A stretch of DNA of 64,000 nucleotides, from contig JAEXAI010000002.1 of NCBI GenBank assembly GCA_023394615.1, positions 124,001 to 188,000 of the forward strand, in the 5' to 3' direction. Of this stretch, positions 51,709-60,727 are shown in pieces. A program made the position numbers and the translations under genes. This DNA is from Actinomycetes bacterium. Lineage in GTDB: Bacteria; Actinomycetota; Coriobacteriia; Coriobacteriales; Eggerthellaceae. The notes below the pieces were generated by a model that was not told the origin of the DNA, searched no databases, and saw only the letters and a list, made by a program, of their open reading frames with translations. Numbering within the stretch: the first letter of the stretch is position 1; the number at the start of each line of letters is the position of its first letter.

Positions 51709-51934
51709 GAAGCGCCCCTCATTCGCTTTTCCAGTATTGCATGAATATAGTAGCGCATTTGCTCTTCTGCGGGCATTTTCTGTTTCATTCCCCTTGTCTT
51801 CAAGCCTTCGTTTCCTTGGCAAATGAACAAACTCTCCAATATCGTAAACAGTGGGTGATGCAAGTTGAGCGGGCGTTTTGTAGGGTGGTGCCATAGTGAA
51901 GCTTGGGGAACCAAGGAAGAAAGGAAGGGTCGAA

Positions 51935-53608
51935 ATGAGTGAATCCATTTCCAGGAGGGGTTTCCTTGCAGGGGCTGGAAGTCTTGCTGCCGTAGCAGCC
52001 GGAGCCAGCCTGTTCGGTTGCGCACCGAAAACACGTGAGGTTGCAGACGATTCTCAGAAGATGTCCGGCGACACGTCATGGTTGGGTGATGCACCGAGCG
52101 TTGCAAGCGCCGATATCGCCGAGGTGATCGAATGCGATGTAGTCGTGGTCGGCTGTGGTACTTCGGGCTTGTTCGCGGCGTCTTCGGCTGCCGAGAATGG
52201 CGCGAGGGTAATCGCGCTTGAAAAAGGTGCTGCTGCCACGGGTATTCGTGGCACGCTTGGGGCTATCGGCACGAAATGGCAGGTGGAAAACGGCACGAAT
52301 ATCAAGATGACCGACATTTGTCACGACATCGAACGTTATTCTGCCAGTGCGGTTAACGGCAACCTTATCAAATTGTGGGCCACGCAGAGTGCCGAAACGG
52401 TGGAATGGTACGGTGATTTGAACATCAAAGCAGGTCTGGGCTTCATGCTTGACAGTGATAACGATTTGACTGCCGCAGAGAATTCAGGGTTCTATCGTCA
52501 TTGGGCGACGGGTCATTCTGTCGTGAAAGACGGCAAGACCCTTGAAGACAGCGAGGTGATTCAGAAATACGCGACCGAAAAAGGCGTTGATTTCCATTTC
52601 AGCACCCAGATGGTCAAGCTGGTGAAGGAAGGGGACCGTGTTGCGGGAGTAATCGCCAAGGATAAGGACAACCGTTATCTGCGAATCAATGCCGCTAAAG
52701 GCGTTATCGTTTGCACGGGCGGTTATGCACATGATCAGGAAATGCTCGAGAAGCTGCAGCCCGATACGATGCGGATATTCTCCTATAACTCGGGTATGCC
52801 CAATGCCCAGGGAAACGGGATACGTGCTTGCATGTGGGCAGGATCCGATTTCGACAAAACTCACACTAGCATGTTGTTTGACCGCTGCCCGCTCGGCCCC
52901 GACCAGATTGCCGGCGAGGACATGGTGGACGGTATGTTCTGGATGGGGTCGCAGCCGTGGTTGAAAGTGAACTTGGAAGGTCAGCGCTTCGCAGACGAGT
53001 CGGCTCCCTACGATTTCATCCTGCATGCTTCCAGCACGCAACCCAAACACACGTATTGCACCATCTTCGACAGCAATTTCGAAAAGTATATCTACCAGTT
53101 CAGAACGCAGGGCTGCTCTCGCATGTTTCCCTTCGAAAACGGCGCGCCGGTAAGCGCCATGACTCTGGATATAGTCAAGGGCATCAACCAGGGATTGCTT
53201 GCGCAGGGCATTCTTCAGCAGGCGGAAACCATCGAAGAGTTGGGTCAGAAGCTGAATATCCCACCAGATGAGTTCGCTGCCACAGTCAAGCATTACAACG
53301 AGATGGTCGCATCCGGCGAGGATACCGATTTTGGGAAGGAGTCGTTCCGCCTCTCGCCTGTGGATGCTCCGCCGTATTTCGGCGTGCGCCAGACGGGCTA
53401 TATGCTGTGCACCATGGACGGAATTCCAATCGATACGAACATGAACGCGCTTGATCCCGACGGCAATCCCATCCCCGGGCTCTATGTGGGCGGCAACGAT
53501 TCAGGCAGCTTCTTCAGCCACAGCTATCCCGATTTGGTCCCCGGCCTCGCAGCTGGTCGTTCGGCCACGTTCGGGCGTCGTGCCGGTCGTATAGCCGCAC
53601 AATCGTAA
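51935..53608 (+). CDS. Tat-exported FAD-dependent reductase lipoprotein (fumarate reductase family)
   Basis: 557 residues. The N-terminus is a Tat signal (SRRGFL, Arg7-Arg8) ending in a lipobox SLFGC (Cys29), so the mature protein is probably a lipid-anchored extracytoplasmic enzyme. The FAD site is VVVGCGTSGLFAA near residue 67, and the family end is SGSFFSHSYPDLVPGLAAGRSATFG. It belongs to the flavoprotein subunit family of fumarate, urocanate and related reductases; Eggerthella Cgr2 (digoxin) is a relative. The acceptor cannot be named. ATG 51935 follows GAAGGAAGG. The cytochrome gene that follows would supply electrons. Confidence 0.9.
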   Translation: MSESISRRGFLAGAGSLAAVAAGASLFGCAPKTREVADDSQKMSGDTSWLGDAPSVASADIAEVIECDVVVVGCGTSGLFAASSAAENGARVIALEKGAAATGIRGTLGAIGTKWQVENGTNIKMTDICHDIERYSASAVNGNLIKLWATQSAETVEWYGDLNIKAGLGFMLDSDNDLTAAENSGFYRHWATGHSVVKDGKTLEDSEVIQKYATEKGVDFHFSTQMVKLVKEGDRVAGVIAKDKDNRYLRINAAKGVIVCTGGYAHDQEMLEKLQPDTMRIFSYNSGMPNAQGNGIRACMWAGSDFDKTHTSMLFDRCPLGPDQIAGEDMVDGMFWMGSQPWLKVNLEGQRFADESAPYDFILHASSTQPKHTYCTIFDSNFEKYIYQFRTQGCSRMFPFENGAPVSAMTLDIVKGINQGLLAQGILQQAETIEELGQKLNIPPDEFAATVKHYNEMVASGEDTDFGKESFRLSPVDAPPYFGVRQTGYMLCTMDGIPIDTNMNALDPDGNPIPGLYVGGNDSGSFFSHSYPDLVPGLAAGRSATFGRRAGRIAAQS

Positions 53609-53627
53609 AACCTGTCAGCAAGAAACC

Positions 53628-53711
53628 TGCCAGTAGGGACGTGTACTTTGTCACGTTTTCACTCGAGTAGGTGCCAGTAGGGACGTGTACTTTGTCACGT
53701 TTTCACTCGAG
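53628..53711. repeat. Two 40-bp direct repeats between flavoprotein and cytochrome genes
   Basis: The unit TGCCAGTAGGGACGTG... ending TTTTCACTCGAG occurs at 53628-53667 and 53672-53711 without difference, 44 bases apart. It sits 24 to 32 bases before the cytochrome start. Confidence 0.85.
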
Positions 53712-53742
53712 CAGTCGAGCAATTTTTAGAAAGGGAAGGGAC

Positions 53743-54456
53743 ATGAGCGAGCAAACCGAAAAGGGAACCGCAGTAAATGTCGAGTCCGCTGTTGCGGCCG
53801 ATAAAGGAGCGCAGGGCGCGCAGCCAAGCGCAAAGAAAAGAAAAAGGTGGCCCATTGTGGTGGGCGTGGTGGCTGTGGTGCTTGTTGTGGCGGGCGTCGG
53901 TTTCTGGACTTGGCACGAGACGCCCAGCTTTTGCGGTGCCATTTGCCATACGCCGATGGATGAGTACTTGACCACCTACGACCAACAGCCCGATACTGCC
54001 GGTGTGGACAAATGGGGTAATCAAGTGAGCAATACCAGCGCACTGCTGAGCGTGTCGCATCAATACAACGGCGCCAAGGCAACCTGTTTGAGCTGCCATG
54101 CGGCAACCCTGAGCGAACAGGTAAGCGAAGGTACGAACTGGATTTCCGGAAACTATTACTACCCGCTCTACGAGCGGGACGGCACGAACCTCACTGCAGC
54201 ACGAGGTGCTCAAAGCGACGAATTCTGCTTGAATTCGAGCTGTCATAACATATCGCGCAGTGATCTGATTGAGGCCACTAGCGACAACCTACGCAACCCG
54301 CATGTGTCGCAGCATAGCGAATTCCAGTGCACGGATTGCCATAAAGCGCATCGTGCTTCTGTGAATGCCTGCTCCGAATGCCACAACGATGCTCCCAAAC
54401 CCGATGGGTGGATTACGGTAGCCCAGGAACACCAGCTGGAAGAAGACTATTCGTAA
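53743..54456 (+). CDS. Membrane-anchored multihaem cytochrome c (NapC/NrfH-like role)
   Basis: 237 residues. A basic N-terminus precedes one membrane helix (about residues 35-57). Outside are five haem-type motifs: C-x3-C-H at 64, C-x2-C-H at 115, C-x4-C-H at 162, C-x2-C-H at 196 and C-x2-C-H at 210. Two have non-standard spacing. It probably takes electrons from menaquinol and passes them to the flavoprotein, like Eggerthella Cgr1. ATG 53743 follows AAGGGAAGGG. A strong terminator follows, so this is a two-gene unit. Confidence 0.88.
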   Translation: MSEQTEKGTAVNVESAVAADKGAQGAQPSAKKRKRWPIVVGVVAVVLVVAGVGFWTWHETPSFCGAICHTPMDEYLTTYDQQPDTAGVDKWGNQVSNTSALLSVSHQYNGAKATCLSCHAATLSEQVSEGTNWISGNYYYPLYERDGTNLTAARGAQSDEFCLNSSCHNISRSDLIEATSDNLRNPHVSQHSEFQCTDCHKAHRASVNACSECHNDAPKPDGWITVAQEHQLEEDYS

Positions 54457-54491
54457 GGAAGTCAGCCTTTTGCGGGTACTGTAAAAGGTTC

Positions 54492-54545
54492 ACCCGGTCG
54501 TGCAAGCATTATCCCCTCCCGCACGACCGGGTATCTTCCGTTTTT
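54492..54545 (+). terminator. Intrinsic terminator after the cytochrome gene
   Basis: ACCCGGTCGTGC (54492-54503) pairs with GCACGACCGGGT (54521-54532); TTTTT follows at 54541-54545. Confidence 0.8.
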
Positions 54546-54576
54546 ATGTGTCATGCATGCAGGTTTTAGCGGGTCG

Positions 54577-54611
54577 CAAAAACGTGTCAAACGACCCGTC
54601 CTACTGACACG
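54577..54611 (-). terminator. Terminator overlapping the nucleotidase stop codon (29-bp shared hairpin)
   Basis: On the - strand CGTGTCA pairs with TGACACG around GTAGGACGGGTCGTT, then TTTTT. The TGA stop of the nucleotidase is in the right arm. It is the sister of the hairpin at 50232-50260. Confidence 0.75.
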
Positions 54612-56598
54612 CGGCGATGTTTGCGCACAAGGTGGCGCACAAGGAACACGAGGCCCACCACTGCAGCTACCAGCACTACCACAGCTGCATATACCACGTA
54701 GGCAAATTTGTTCAAGTTGGTGAAGTGCGCAGCGAAAAAGCCTTGATTTACGTTGCTGAAGCGCTCTTCTGGCTGTGTGTCGCCTGAATACAGTTCCGGC
54801 AAACCGCTCGCCCCTACGTCGTGCGAGCTTGCATACTGGTACAGAGCAATCCATTCCTTCAACTCGCGCATTTGACCAGAGGCCGTTTGATAATGCACCA
54901 CTCGCGCGGTCAAGTTGCTCGGGTCAAGCGTTTCTCCGGATTCATCGCGCAGTGTTACGTTCAACATGCCGAAAGACTGGTCGCTCACCATACCCAACAT
55001 GCTGGCGACATCTTGTGTGGTGCTCAGTTTGTACAGCGTGTCATCGTTTCTTGAAACGTCGATCCACGCCCCTGTGGTCTTGTCGCATATGCGAACAGAT
55101 GTCACTTGGTTCATGAACAGCCTGTCGCTGTCGTAGGTGAATTCCAATCCCGAGAATGCAAGCTGCACACCGGTCATCATCTTCGAAATTGAGCGCGACA
55201 CCTCGCAAAGATCGTAAATATCATGTCCGCTCACAGAGGCCGTCACCAGCGGACTGCCGGCGCGTCCGTCGCCTTTCGATTGGTAGAGCGACAACACGTT
55301 GAAAATGTCGCCTGTCGTGACATCCCCTTCGAATATGGCCGATCGAATGGACCCGGTGGGCGTGAGGCACACATCCACATCATCGACTCCGGCCTGTTGC
55401 AGCGCATACGAATAGGAGTCGGCGACCGTTTGCCCGATAAGGTTGTTGCCGAAGTTCTCGTCTAGGTACGCTAGATCCTCCGTCGTCTGGTTCGAATAGG
55501 CCATACTTTCATTCAAAGCGGTGGGAATCTCATAGTACGCCAGGTAATCACTTTGAATCTTGTCCTCATCAGTTTTGATTAGGGCGGTGGTAGCGCTGTC
55601 TTCGGGCACTGATTCGTTCAGCATCACGTTTTTGTAGTTACCAAGGCTCCATGTGCCGTCCTTGTAATTCAAATCAAGCACACCTAGCGCATTGAGCGAG
55701 ACACCGGGGCCCACGACAATGCAGCCGTTTATTAGCAGAGGGTCGTCCAAGATAACGTGCGAATGACCTGACACAATCACATCGATTCCACTTACCTTCC
55801 AGCCAATTTCTGGTCTTCGCCGGTGACGGTGCCGCTATGACTTAAGAGCACCACCAGATCGCAACCTTCTTGATCGCGGAGGAATTTCACGTAATCTTGC
55901 GCCGTTTTGATGATGTCGGCGAAGGCGTACTCTTCCGTGGAAGTGTAGTCTGCTGCTTCTTTGCCCATCAGCGAAAAAACGCCCACTTTATGACCGTTCG
56001 TCTGGATGATCTGGTAGTTCGAAACGCCCGATGCGGCCAGTGGGTTGGCGCTGTTGTCTGTGGCTGTATGGGATGTGTCTGCCGAATTCATCAAGTTTGA
56101 GCACAGCACCGGTGCAGTGCCTCCTAAGCTGCGATAGCTGCTCAACTCTTTAACCAGCGCCTGGTCGCCGTAGTCGAAATCGTGATTGCCTAGCGCGATA
56201 GCGTTGTACCCCAGTCGGCTCATCTGCGAAAGTTCTACCGCATCTGTGGTGAGCAGCGTTGCGAAGATAGTGCCTTCGGAAAAGTCGCCGCTGTCGAACA
56301 CCAGCGTCTTATCCGTTAAGCGGTTGTCCTGCAGCGCGGTGGCCAAGCGCGCGAACCCGCCCAGATTGCTTGTAGTGCCATCGGCATTCCTGAATTTGCC
56401 GGGTGCGTCTTGCGAATGCGTGTCCGTGGTGCATAGTATGCGCACGCCGTCAGCGTTGGGTGCGGAATCAACTGCTGTGCTTGCGTATGCCGTGTTCGCA
56501 CTGGCAACCGAACCCGAAATGGCCAGCAGCACGATTAGTGCGAGTGCCCACAAGAAAGCTACCCTGCGATGACGTGCAGAACCCGATAGTGCGTCCAT
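54587..56598 (-). pseudogene. Membrane-anchored 5'-nucleotidase (UshA family), split by a -1 frameshift
   Basis: The upstream frame (56598 to stop at 55792) has a signal peptide and the metallophosphatase motifs TTDTHSQ, DSGDFSEG and GNHDFDYG, ending VLLSHSG...GEDQKLAG. The downstream frame (to 54587) resumes in the same motif series with GIDVIVSGHSHVI, followed by the 5'-nucleotidase C domain and a C-terminal membrane helix with a basic tail. At GCTGGAAGG near 55800 one base seems lost (LAGKVSGID needs one more A). Intact relatives release phosphate from nucleotides or UDP-sugars at the cell surface. ATG 56598 follows AGGAGG. Confidence 0.82.
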
Positions 56599-56848
56599 AT
56601 TTCCTCCTGGCGTTTCCCCCGGTATTACTCTACTGCGATGCATCGGCGCGACCATCGATGTAATGTTTTCAACTCGCTGTCATGGGTAGGCAAACGAATT
56701 GCGGCATGAGGGGAATTATACATGAGGGCGTACCTATTCCGTATGACTGTTGATGCTGGTGGACAGCTTGTCGGGTGGCTTATAGGGTGGATTATAGTGA
56801 ACCGCTCGCCTTTATCTTCGGAATAGGGGTTGCGCTTGCATGGTGGCG

Positions 56849-56888
56849 GTGTTACTCTCTGCAATGTAGTGTTACGTGTTACTATATT
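56849..56888 (+). promoter_or_regulatory. GTGTTAC direct repeats over the cbiM promoter
   Basis: GTGTTAC occurs at 56849-56855, 56869-56875 and 56876-56882, then TATATT (56883-56888) as a possible -10. The first two repeats are 20 bases apart, two helical turns. A metal-responsive repressor site is a fair guess. Confidence 0.45.
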
Positions 56889-56925
56889 TGTAGTTTTATT
56901 ATTTCGAACAAGGGGACGAAAAGAC

Positions 56926-57951
56926 ATGCATATTCCGGAGAACTACCTCTCGCCAAGTTCCTGCGGTGTGTTGGGTCTGGCGATGGTGCCGGTATGGGCT
57001 CATTGCATAAAAAAGGTCAAGAACACGATGCCACGCGAGCAGATTGCCTACATCGGTGTGTTCGCCGCTTTTTCATTTCTGCTGATGATGTTCAATATTC
57101 CTTTGCCAGGTGGTACTACCGGGCATGCGGTGGGCGGTACGCTTATTGCGATTCTCCTTGGGCCGGAAGCGGCATGCTTGGCCGTGTCGGTGGCGCTTAT
57201 TATCCAGGCTTTGATGTTCGGGGATGGTGGCGTGCTTGCGATAGGGGCGAATTGCTTCAATATGGCATTCGTGCTACCGTTTCTGGGATTTGGCATCTAT
57301 CGCTTTATCCGCGATCACGCTCCTGCGGCGTGGGGTGACAAAGTAGGTGCGGCCATCGGATCATATGTGGGCATAAACGCAGCAGCTCTGCTTGCCGCGA
57401 TTGAATTTGGCATACAGCCGCTACTATTTACCGATGGCGCGGGTCAGGCGCTTTATTGCCCCTATCCGCTGGCAATTTCCATTCCTGCCATGACCATTCC
57501 GCATCTTCTGGTTGCGGGCGTTGTCGAAGCTATTGCGACTGTGGCCATCTATTCTTTCGTGAAGAAGGCCGCGCCTGATTACATCTATCAGCCCGCCGAT
57601 GCTCAGGTAGGCGCATCATCACATAAAAGCTCGCTTCGACCGGTCTATGTGCTTGTTGCAGCGCTGGTCGTTTTGACGCCGCTGGGTCTTTTGGCCGAGG
57701 GCACTGCATGGGGCGAGTGGGGTGCAGACGAGATTGCAGATGTGGCGACGGCCGGTCAATCGCTGGGCTACACTCCGACAGGCTTGTCGGATGGGTGGAG
57801 CCTCGAGACTATTATGCCCGATTACGCGTTATCCGGTATGCCAGATTTCGTTGCTTACATTCTGTCAGCCGTTATCGGAGTTGCTTTGCTGGTGATAGTG
57901 TTCAAAGTCGCGGCATCGTTTATGTCGCGTCGAAAGGTCGACCCTGCATAG
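56926..57951 (+). CDS. cbiM: Cobalt/nickel ECF transporter substrate-binding component CbiM
   Basis: 341 residues. It starts MHIPENYLSPSSCG: the N-terminal Met-His (after Met1, His2) that coordinates Co2+/Ni2+ in CbiM/NikM is present. Seven or so membrane helices follow, with GTTGHAVGGTLIAILLGPEA and the H-x-x-VAGVVEA helix. The C-terminal part carries a PDGLE-like module (GWSLETIMPDYALSGMPD) and a last helix, replacing a separate CbiN. ATG 56926 follows AGGGGA. It is first in cbiM-cbiQ-cbiO. Confidence 0.92.
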   Translation: MHIPENYLSPSSCGVLGLAMVPVWAHCIKKVKNTMPREQIAYIGVFAAFSFLLMMFNIPLPGGTTGHAVGGTLIAILLGPEAACLAVSVALIIQALMFGDGGVLAIGANCFNMAFVLPFLGFGIYRFIRDHAPAAWGDKVGAAIGSYVGINAAALLAAIEFGIQPLLFTDGAGQALYCPYPLAISIPAMTIPHLLVAGVVEAIATVAIYSFVKKAAPDYIYQPADAQVGASSHKSSLRPVYVLVAALVVLTPLGLLAEGTAWGEWGADEIADVATAGQSLGYTPTGLSDGWSLETIMPDYALSGMPDFVAYILSAVIGVALLVIVFKVAASFMSRRKVDPA

Positions 57952-58054
57952 AACCTGTCTAAGGTCGCTGCTGGTTAAGAAGGTTGTAACGGAAACGCTT
58001 GAAAGCGAAAATCTTGTTCGTGATGAAGCCGCCGGGTTTAAATGCCCGACGGCT

Positions 58055-58882
58055 TTGCCTGCATGGCTTCAAAACCCGCAGAACTACGAACCACGGTCGG
58101 ACAACGAGCGTTTCCTGCACAAGAATATGAGTAAGCTCGCCGGCGTGCTTTCTAGCTTGAAGCTGCAAAGGGGTGGTTTGGAATCGGAGGCGAACCTGTC
58201 TTTGGTGGAGCGCGCCTTGGCTCATGTTGATAGTGCCTACCGTCTCCTTGGTTTGCTCTCTACCATCGTCTGTGTGTCTGCCGCTGCCAACATGTTCTTC
58301 GTTTATGCGATACTGGGCGTGTTTCTGCTGCTGATAGCTATGATGCCTGGCAGTCGTATAGTCGATGTGCTGAAACCGGCATTGGGCGCATGCGCGTTTT
58401 CCGCGCTTATCATGCTGCCTGCTTTTTTCTTGGGGCAGTCCGAATCACTTGTGCGCGTGGCGCTGAAAGTGTTTTTGTGCGTGGGTTTCGTTATCAACCT
58501 TTCGCGCGGCACGGCTTACAACGATTTGATTGCCGGGCTTCGTGCCTACCATGTGCCAGGGCTGGTGATATTCATCCTCGACATCACCTTGAAGTACATC
58601 GTGATGTTGGGCGAGGTCGCTATGGGAGTGCTAGAATCCTTGCGTCTGCGCAGCGTAGGCAAAAACGACGATAAACGAGGATCGTCGTCAGGAGTTCTAG
58701 GCATCACGTTTTTGAAAGCGCATGATTATGCGGCTGAAATGTATGAGGCTATGGAATGCCGCGGTTTCACGGGTGAATATGTTGTCGCGAAGCGCCATCG
58801 TTTCAACGCGGCGGCAGGTGTCTATCTGGCGCTGATTGTTTTGGAATGCGTATGCTTCTTCTTTTTGGAAGGATTCATTTGA
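58055..58882 (+). CDS. cbiQ: ECF transporter transmembrane (T) component CbiQ
   Basis: About 275 residues with five or so membrane helices. The coupling helices that contact the ATPase are seen as AMGVLESLRLRSVG and EAMECRGFTG, each with the conserved A-R-G-like core of EcfT proteins. The start is unsure. Only TTG 58055 is a standard start near the N-terminus, with a poor ribosome site, yet the frame stays open and coding-like for about 90 bases further upstream (DEAAGFKCPTALP). ATG 58127 would remove conserved residues. The stop overlaps the next ATG (TGATG). Confidence 0.85.
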   Translation: MPAWLQNPQNYEPRSDNERFLHKNMSKLAGVLSSLKLQRGGLESEANLSLVERALAHVDSAYRLLGLLSTIVCVSAAANMFFVYAILGVFLLLIAMMPGSRIVDVLKPALGACAFSALIMLPAFFLGQSESLVRVALKVFLCVGFVINLSRGTAYNDLIAGLRAYHVPGLVIFILDITLKYIVMLGEVAMGVLESLRLRSVGKNDDKRGSSSGVLGITFLKAHDYAAEMYEAMECRGFTGEYVVAKRHRFNAAAGVYLALIVLECVCFFFLEGFI

Positions 58883-59604
58883 TGAAAACGTCGCTGGCTG
58901 AAAAATCGCAGACGGAAGGGCGCTTCTCTGACGCGCCGCTCATCGAGTTTTCCCATATCGTATTCGCCTACGATGAAGACCTCGTCATCGACGACGTGTC
59001 GTTTCAGGTGTTTCCAGGCGAACTTGTAGCGCTGACCGGGCCGAACGGGTCGGGGAAATCGAGCATCCTGCGCGTGATGAACGGATTGTCCTTTGCGCAA
59101 TCGGGCACGTATCGTTTCGACGGGCAGGCAGTTGATGCTGCCAGCATGAAAGATGCTCATGCGGCGAAGCGTTTCCATCAGCGTCTCGGGTATATCTTCC
59201 AGAATTCGGACACGCAGCTTTTCTGTCCGAGCGTGCGTGAGGAAATCGCTTTCGGGCCGCGACAGATGGGGCTGACGGACGAGGAGGTGGATGCGCGAAC
59301 CGATGAGATGCTGGATCTTTTGGGCGTGCGCAATCTGGCGACGCGCGCACCGTATCGTCTGTCGGGAGGCGAAAAGCGTCGTGTGGCACTGGCATGTATC
59401 ATTGCCATGAATCCTGATGCGTTGGTGCTCGACGAACCGATGAACGGTCTTGACGAGGACGCGCAGGAATGGTTGCTAGGGTTTTTGCGCGATTTGGCGG
59501 ATGCGGGCAAAACGGTGCTGTTGACTACGCATCATCGCGATGTGGTACAGCAACTCAACGCGCGCGAGCTTCATATGGATAAGAATCACCGTCTCGTTCA
59601 ATAG
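58882..59604 (+). CDS. cbiO: Cobalt/nickel ECF transporter ATPase CbiO
   Basis: 240-residue ABC ATPase. Walker A GPNGSGKSS at residues 53-61, Q-loop FQNSDTQLF, signature LSGGEKRR, Walker B ALVLDEP, D-loop NGLD and switch His in TTHH are all intact. The FQNSDTQLFCPSVREEIAFGP segment is typical for ECF ATPases. ATG 58882 overlaps the cbiQ stop. With CbiM and CbiQ it forms a complete Co2+/Ni2+ importer, relevant to cobalamin or nickel enzymes. Confidence 0.94.
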   Translation: MKTSLAEKSQTEGRFSDAPLIEFSHIVFAYDEDLVIDDVSFQVFPGELVALTGPNGSGKSSILRVMNGLSFAQSGTYRFDGQAVDAASMKDAHAAKRFHQRLGYIFQNSDTQLFCPSVREEIAFGPRQMGLTDEEVDARTDEMLDLLGVRNLATRAPYRLSGGEKRRVALACIIAMNPDALVLDEPMNGLDEDAQEWLLGFLRDLADAGKTVLLTTHHRDVVQQLNARELHMDKNHRLVQ

Positions 59605-59649
59605 GGCCACGTATCAAAGCGCCTTGTTCTCTTAGGCGTTATTCGCGTG

Positions 59650-60471
59650 CTATTTTAGGCTCTCAAGCCACCCGGGTCGTTCCACGCGCATTTTTTGCAC
59701 GCCTTTACCGAAAATGCCCGAGGTCTCGCCTTGGATGACAGCTCGCCTTGCTCGTTCGGGGTCGTCGATAATCGATCCGGCCATACAGTCGACGCCGTAA
59801 TCGTAGAGCACGGGAGCGGGAACCACGCTTGGGCCCACAAGCACCGTGGAGCCGCCACGCGAAAGCTCGAGCAAGCGCGGCATCGTCTTATTCGTGAGTG
59901 TGATGCCGGTCATGAAGGTGAAATCTTGTGACGGTAGCAGGTATTCGCAGGCAGGGTCGGGAACGTCGCTGCCGTGTGGGTCGCGCTCCAGCACCGTGAG
60001 ATTGCACTCATTGGCCATGCGCTCGATGAGGGGGAAATGCCCCACCACGGTCACGTCTTTTCCTGCACAGAGTCTGCTGTACAGGTCGAATCCATCGTTT
60101 GTGCCCTTCTGCTCGATGCGCATTCCCACCTGCGCCGCATGCTCGGGGGTAGAGTACCAAGCGTTCAGGGCGGCCACGCCCACGCTGGCCTCCATGAAAT
60201 TCCAGCTGGTGCACTGGCAGGCCAAATCGCGCAGGGTCATATAGACGGCTTTGCCGCCCAGCTCAAAATTGCCCGACCCGCCCGAGCATGCCAGTGCCAT
60301 ACCGCAGCCGCTTTCGGCCTCGATGAAAACCCAGTGTCGTCCAAGGGCCATGTCTTTGACGCCGATGTCCTCAGGGATGCCGAAGATGAGGTCTTTATAG
60401 AGCGCCCAAGTTTCCGGAAGCTTTTGAATCTCTTGCCAACCTGGCTTATGCGGGTGGTTTTCGCAGGGCAT
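59650..60471 (-). CDS. DUF4213/DUF364 protein, putative heavy-metal chelation
   Basis: 273 residues. An N-terminal DUF4213-like region (VFIEAESGCGMALACSGG, CQCTSWNFMEASVGVAALNA) leads into a Rossmann-like DUF364 half with VTVVGHFPLIERM, NLTVLERDP, FTFMTGITLTNKTMPRLLELS and VLVGPSVVPAPVL. The family has been proposed to bind or process metals or tetrapyrrole-like ligands. It ends 46 bases from cbiO in convergent orientation, and the metal transporter next door supports a metal role. ATG 60471 follows AAAGGAG. Confidence 0.85.
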   Translation of the reverse strand: MPCENHPHKPGWQEIQKLPETWALYKDLIFGIPEDIGVKDMALGRHWVFIEAESGCGMALACSGGSGNFELGGKAVYMTLRDLACQCTSWNFMEASVGVAALNAWYSTPEHAAQVGMRIEQKGTNDGFDLYSRLCAGKDVTVVGHFPLIERMANECNLTVLERDPHGSDVPDPACEYLLPSQDFTFMTGITLTNKTMPRLLELSRGGSTVLVGPSVVPAPVLYDYGVDCMAGSIIDDPERARRAVIQGETSGIFGKGVQKMRVERPGWLESLK

Positions 60472-60727
60472 AGGTTCTCCTTTGCATCTGTTGTATCGGC
60501 TCGAATCGCATTGTCTGGGCGAGCTCGTCAACGTGTCATTCTAGCATGCATTCTCCGTCAAAGATAATTCACCTGAGTGTGTCTTTAAAAGTCACCGCAA
60601 CGATACGCTCGTTGCTTATCAGATGCTGGCGGCGATAATTGCATTGTCGAGCGTATGTTAAATCTTCGTCGAATTGCCGCAGAAGGCTTATCATGGTCAT
60701 TCAATCATGCAAGTGAACAGGAGAGAT

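Noticed and set aside
51709..51948. Longer N-terminus of the LuxR protein
   Set aside because: It would overlap the divergent flavoprotein start, and a ribosome site supports TTG 51708.
56656..56925. Cobalamin riboswitch before cbiM
   Set aside because: No B12-box-like sequence was recognised; only direct repeats are evident.
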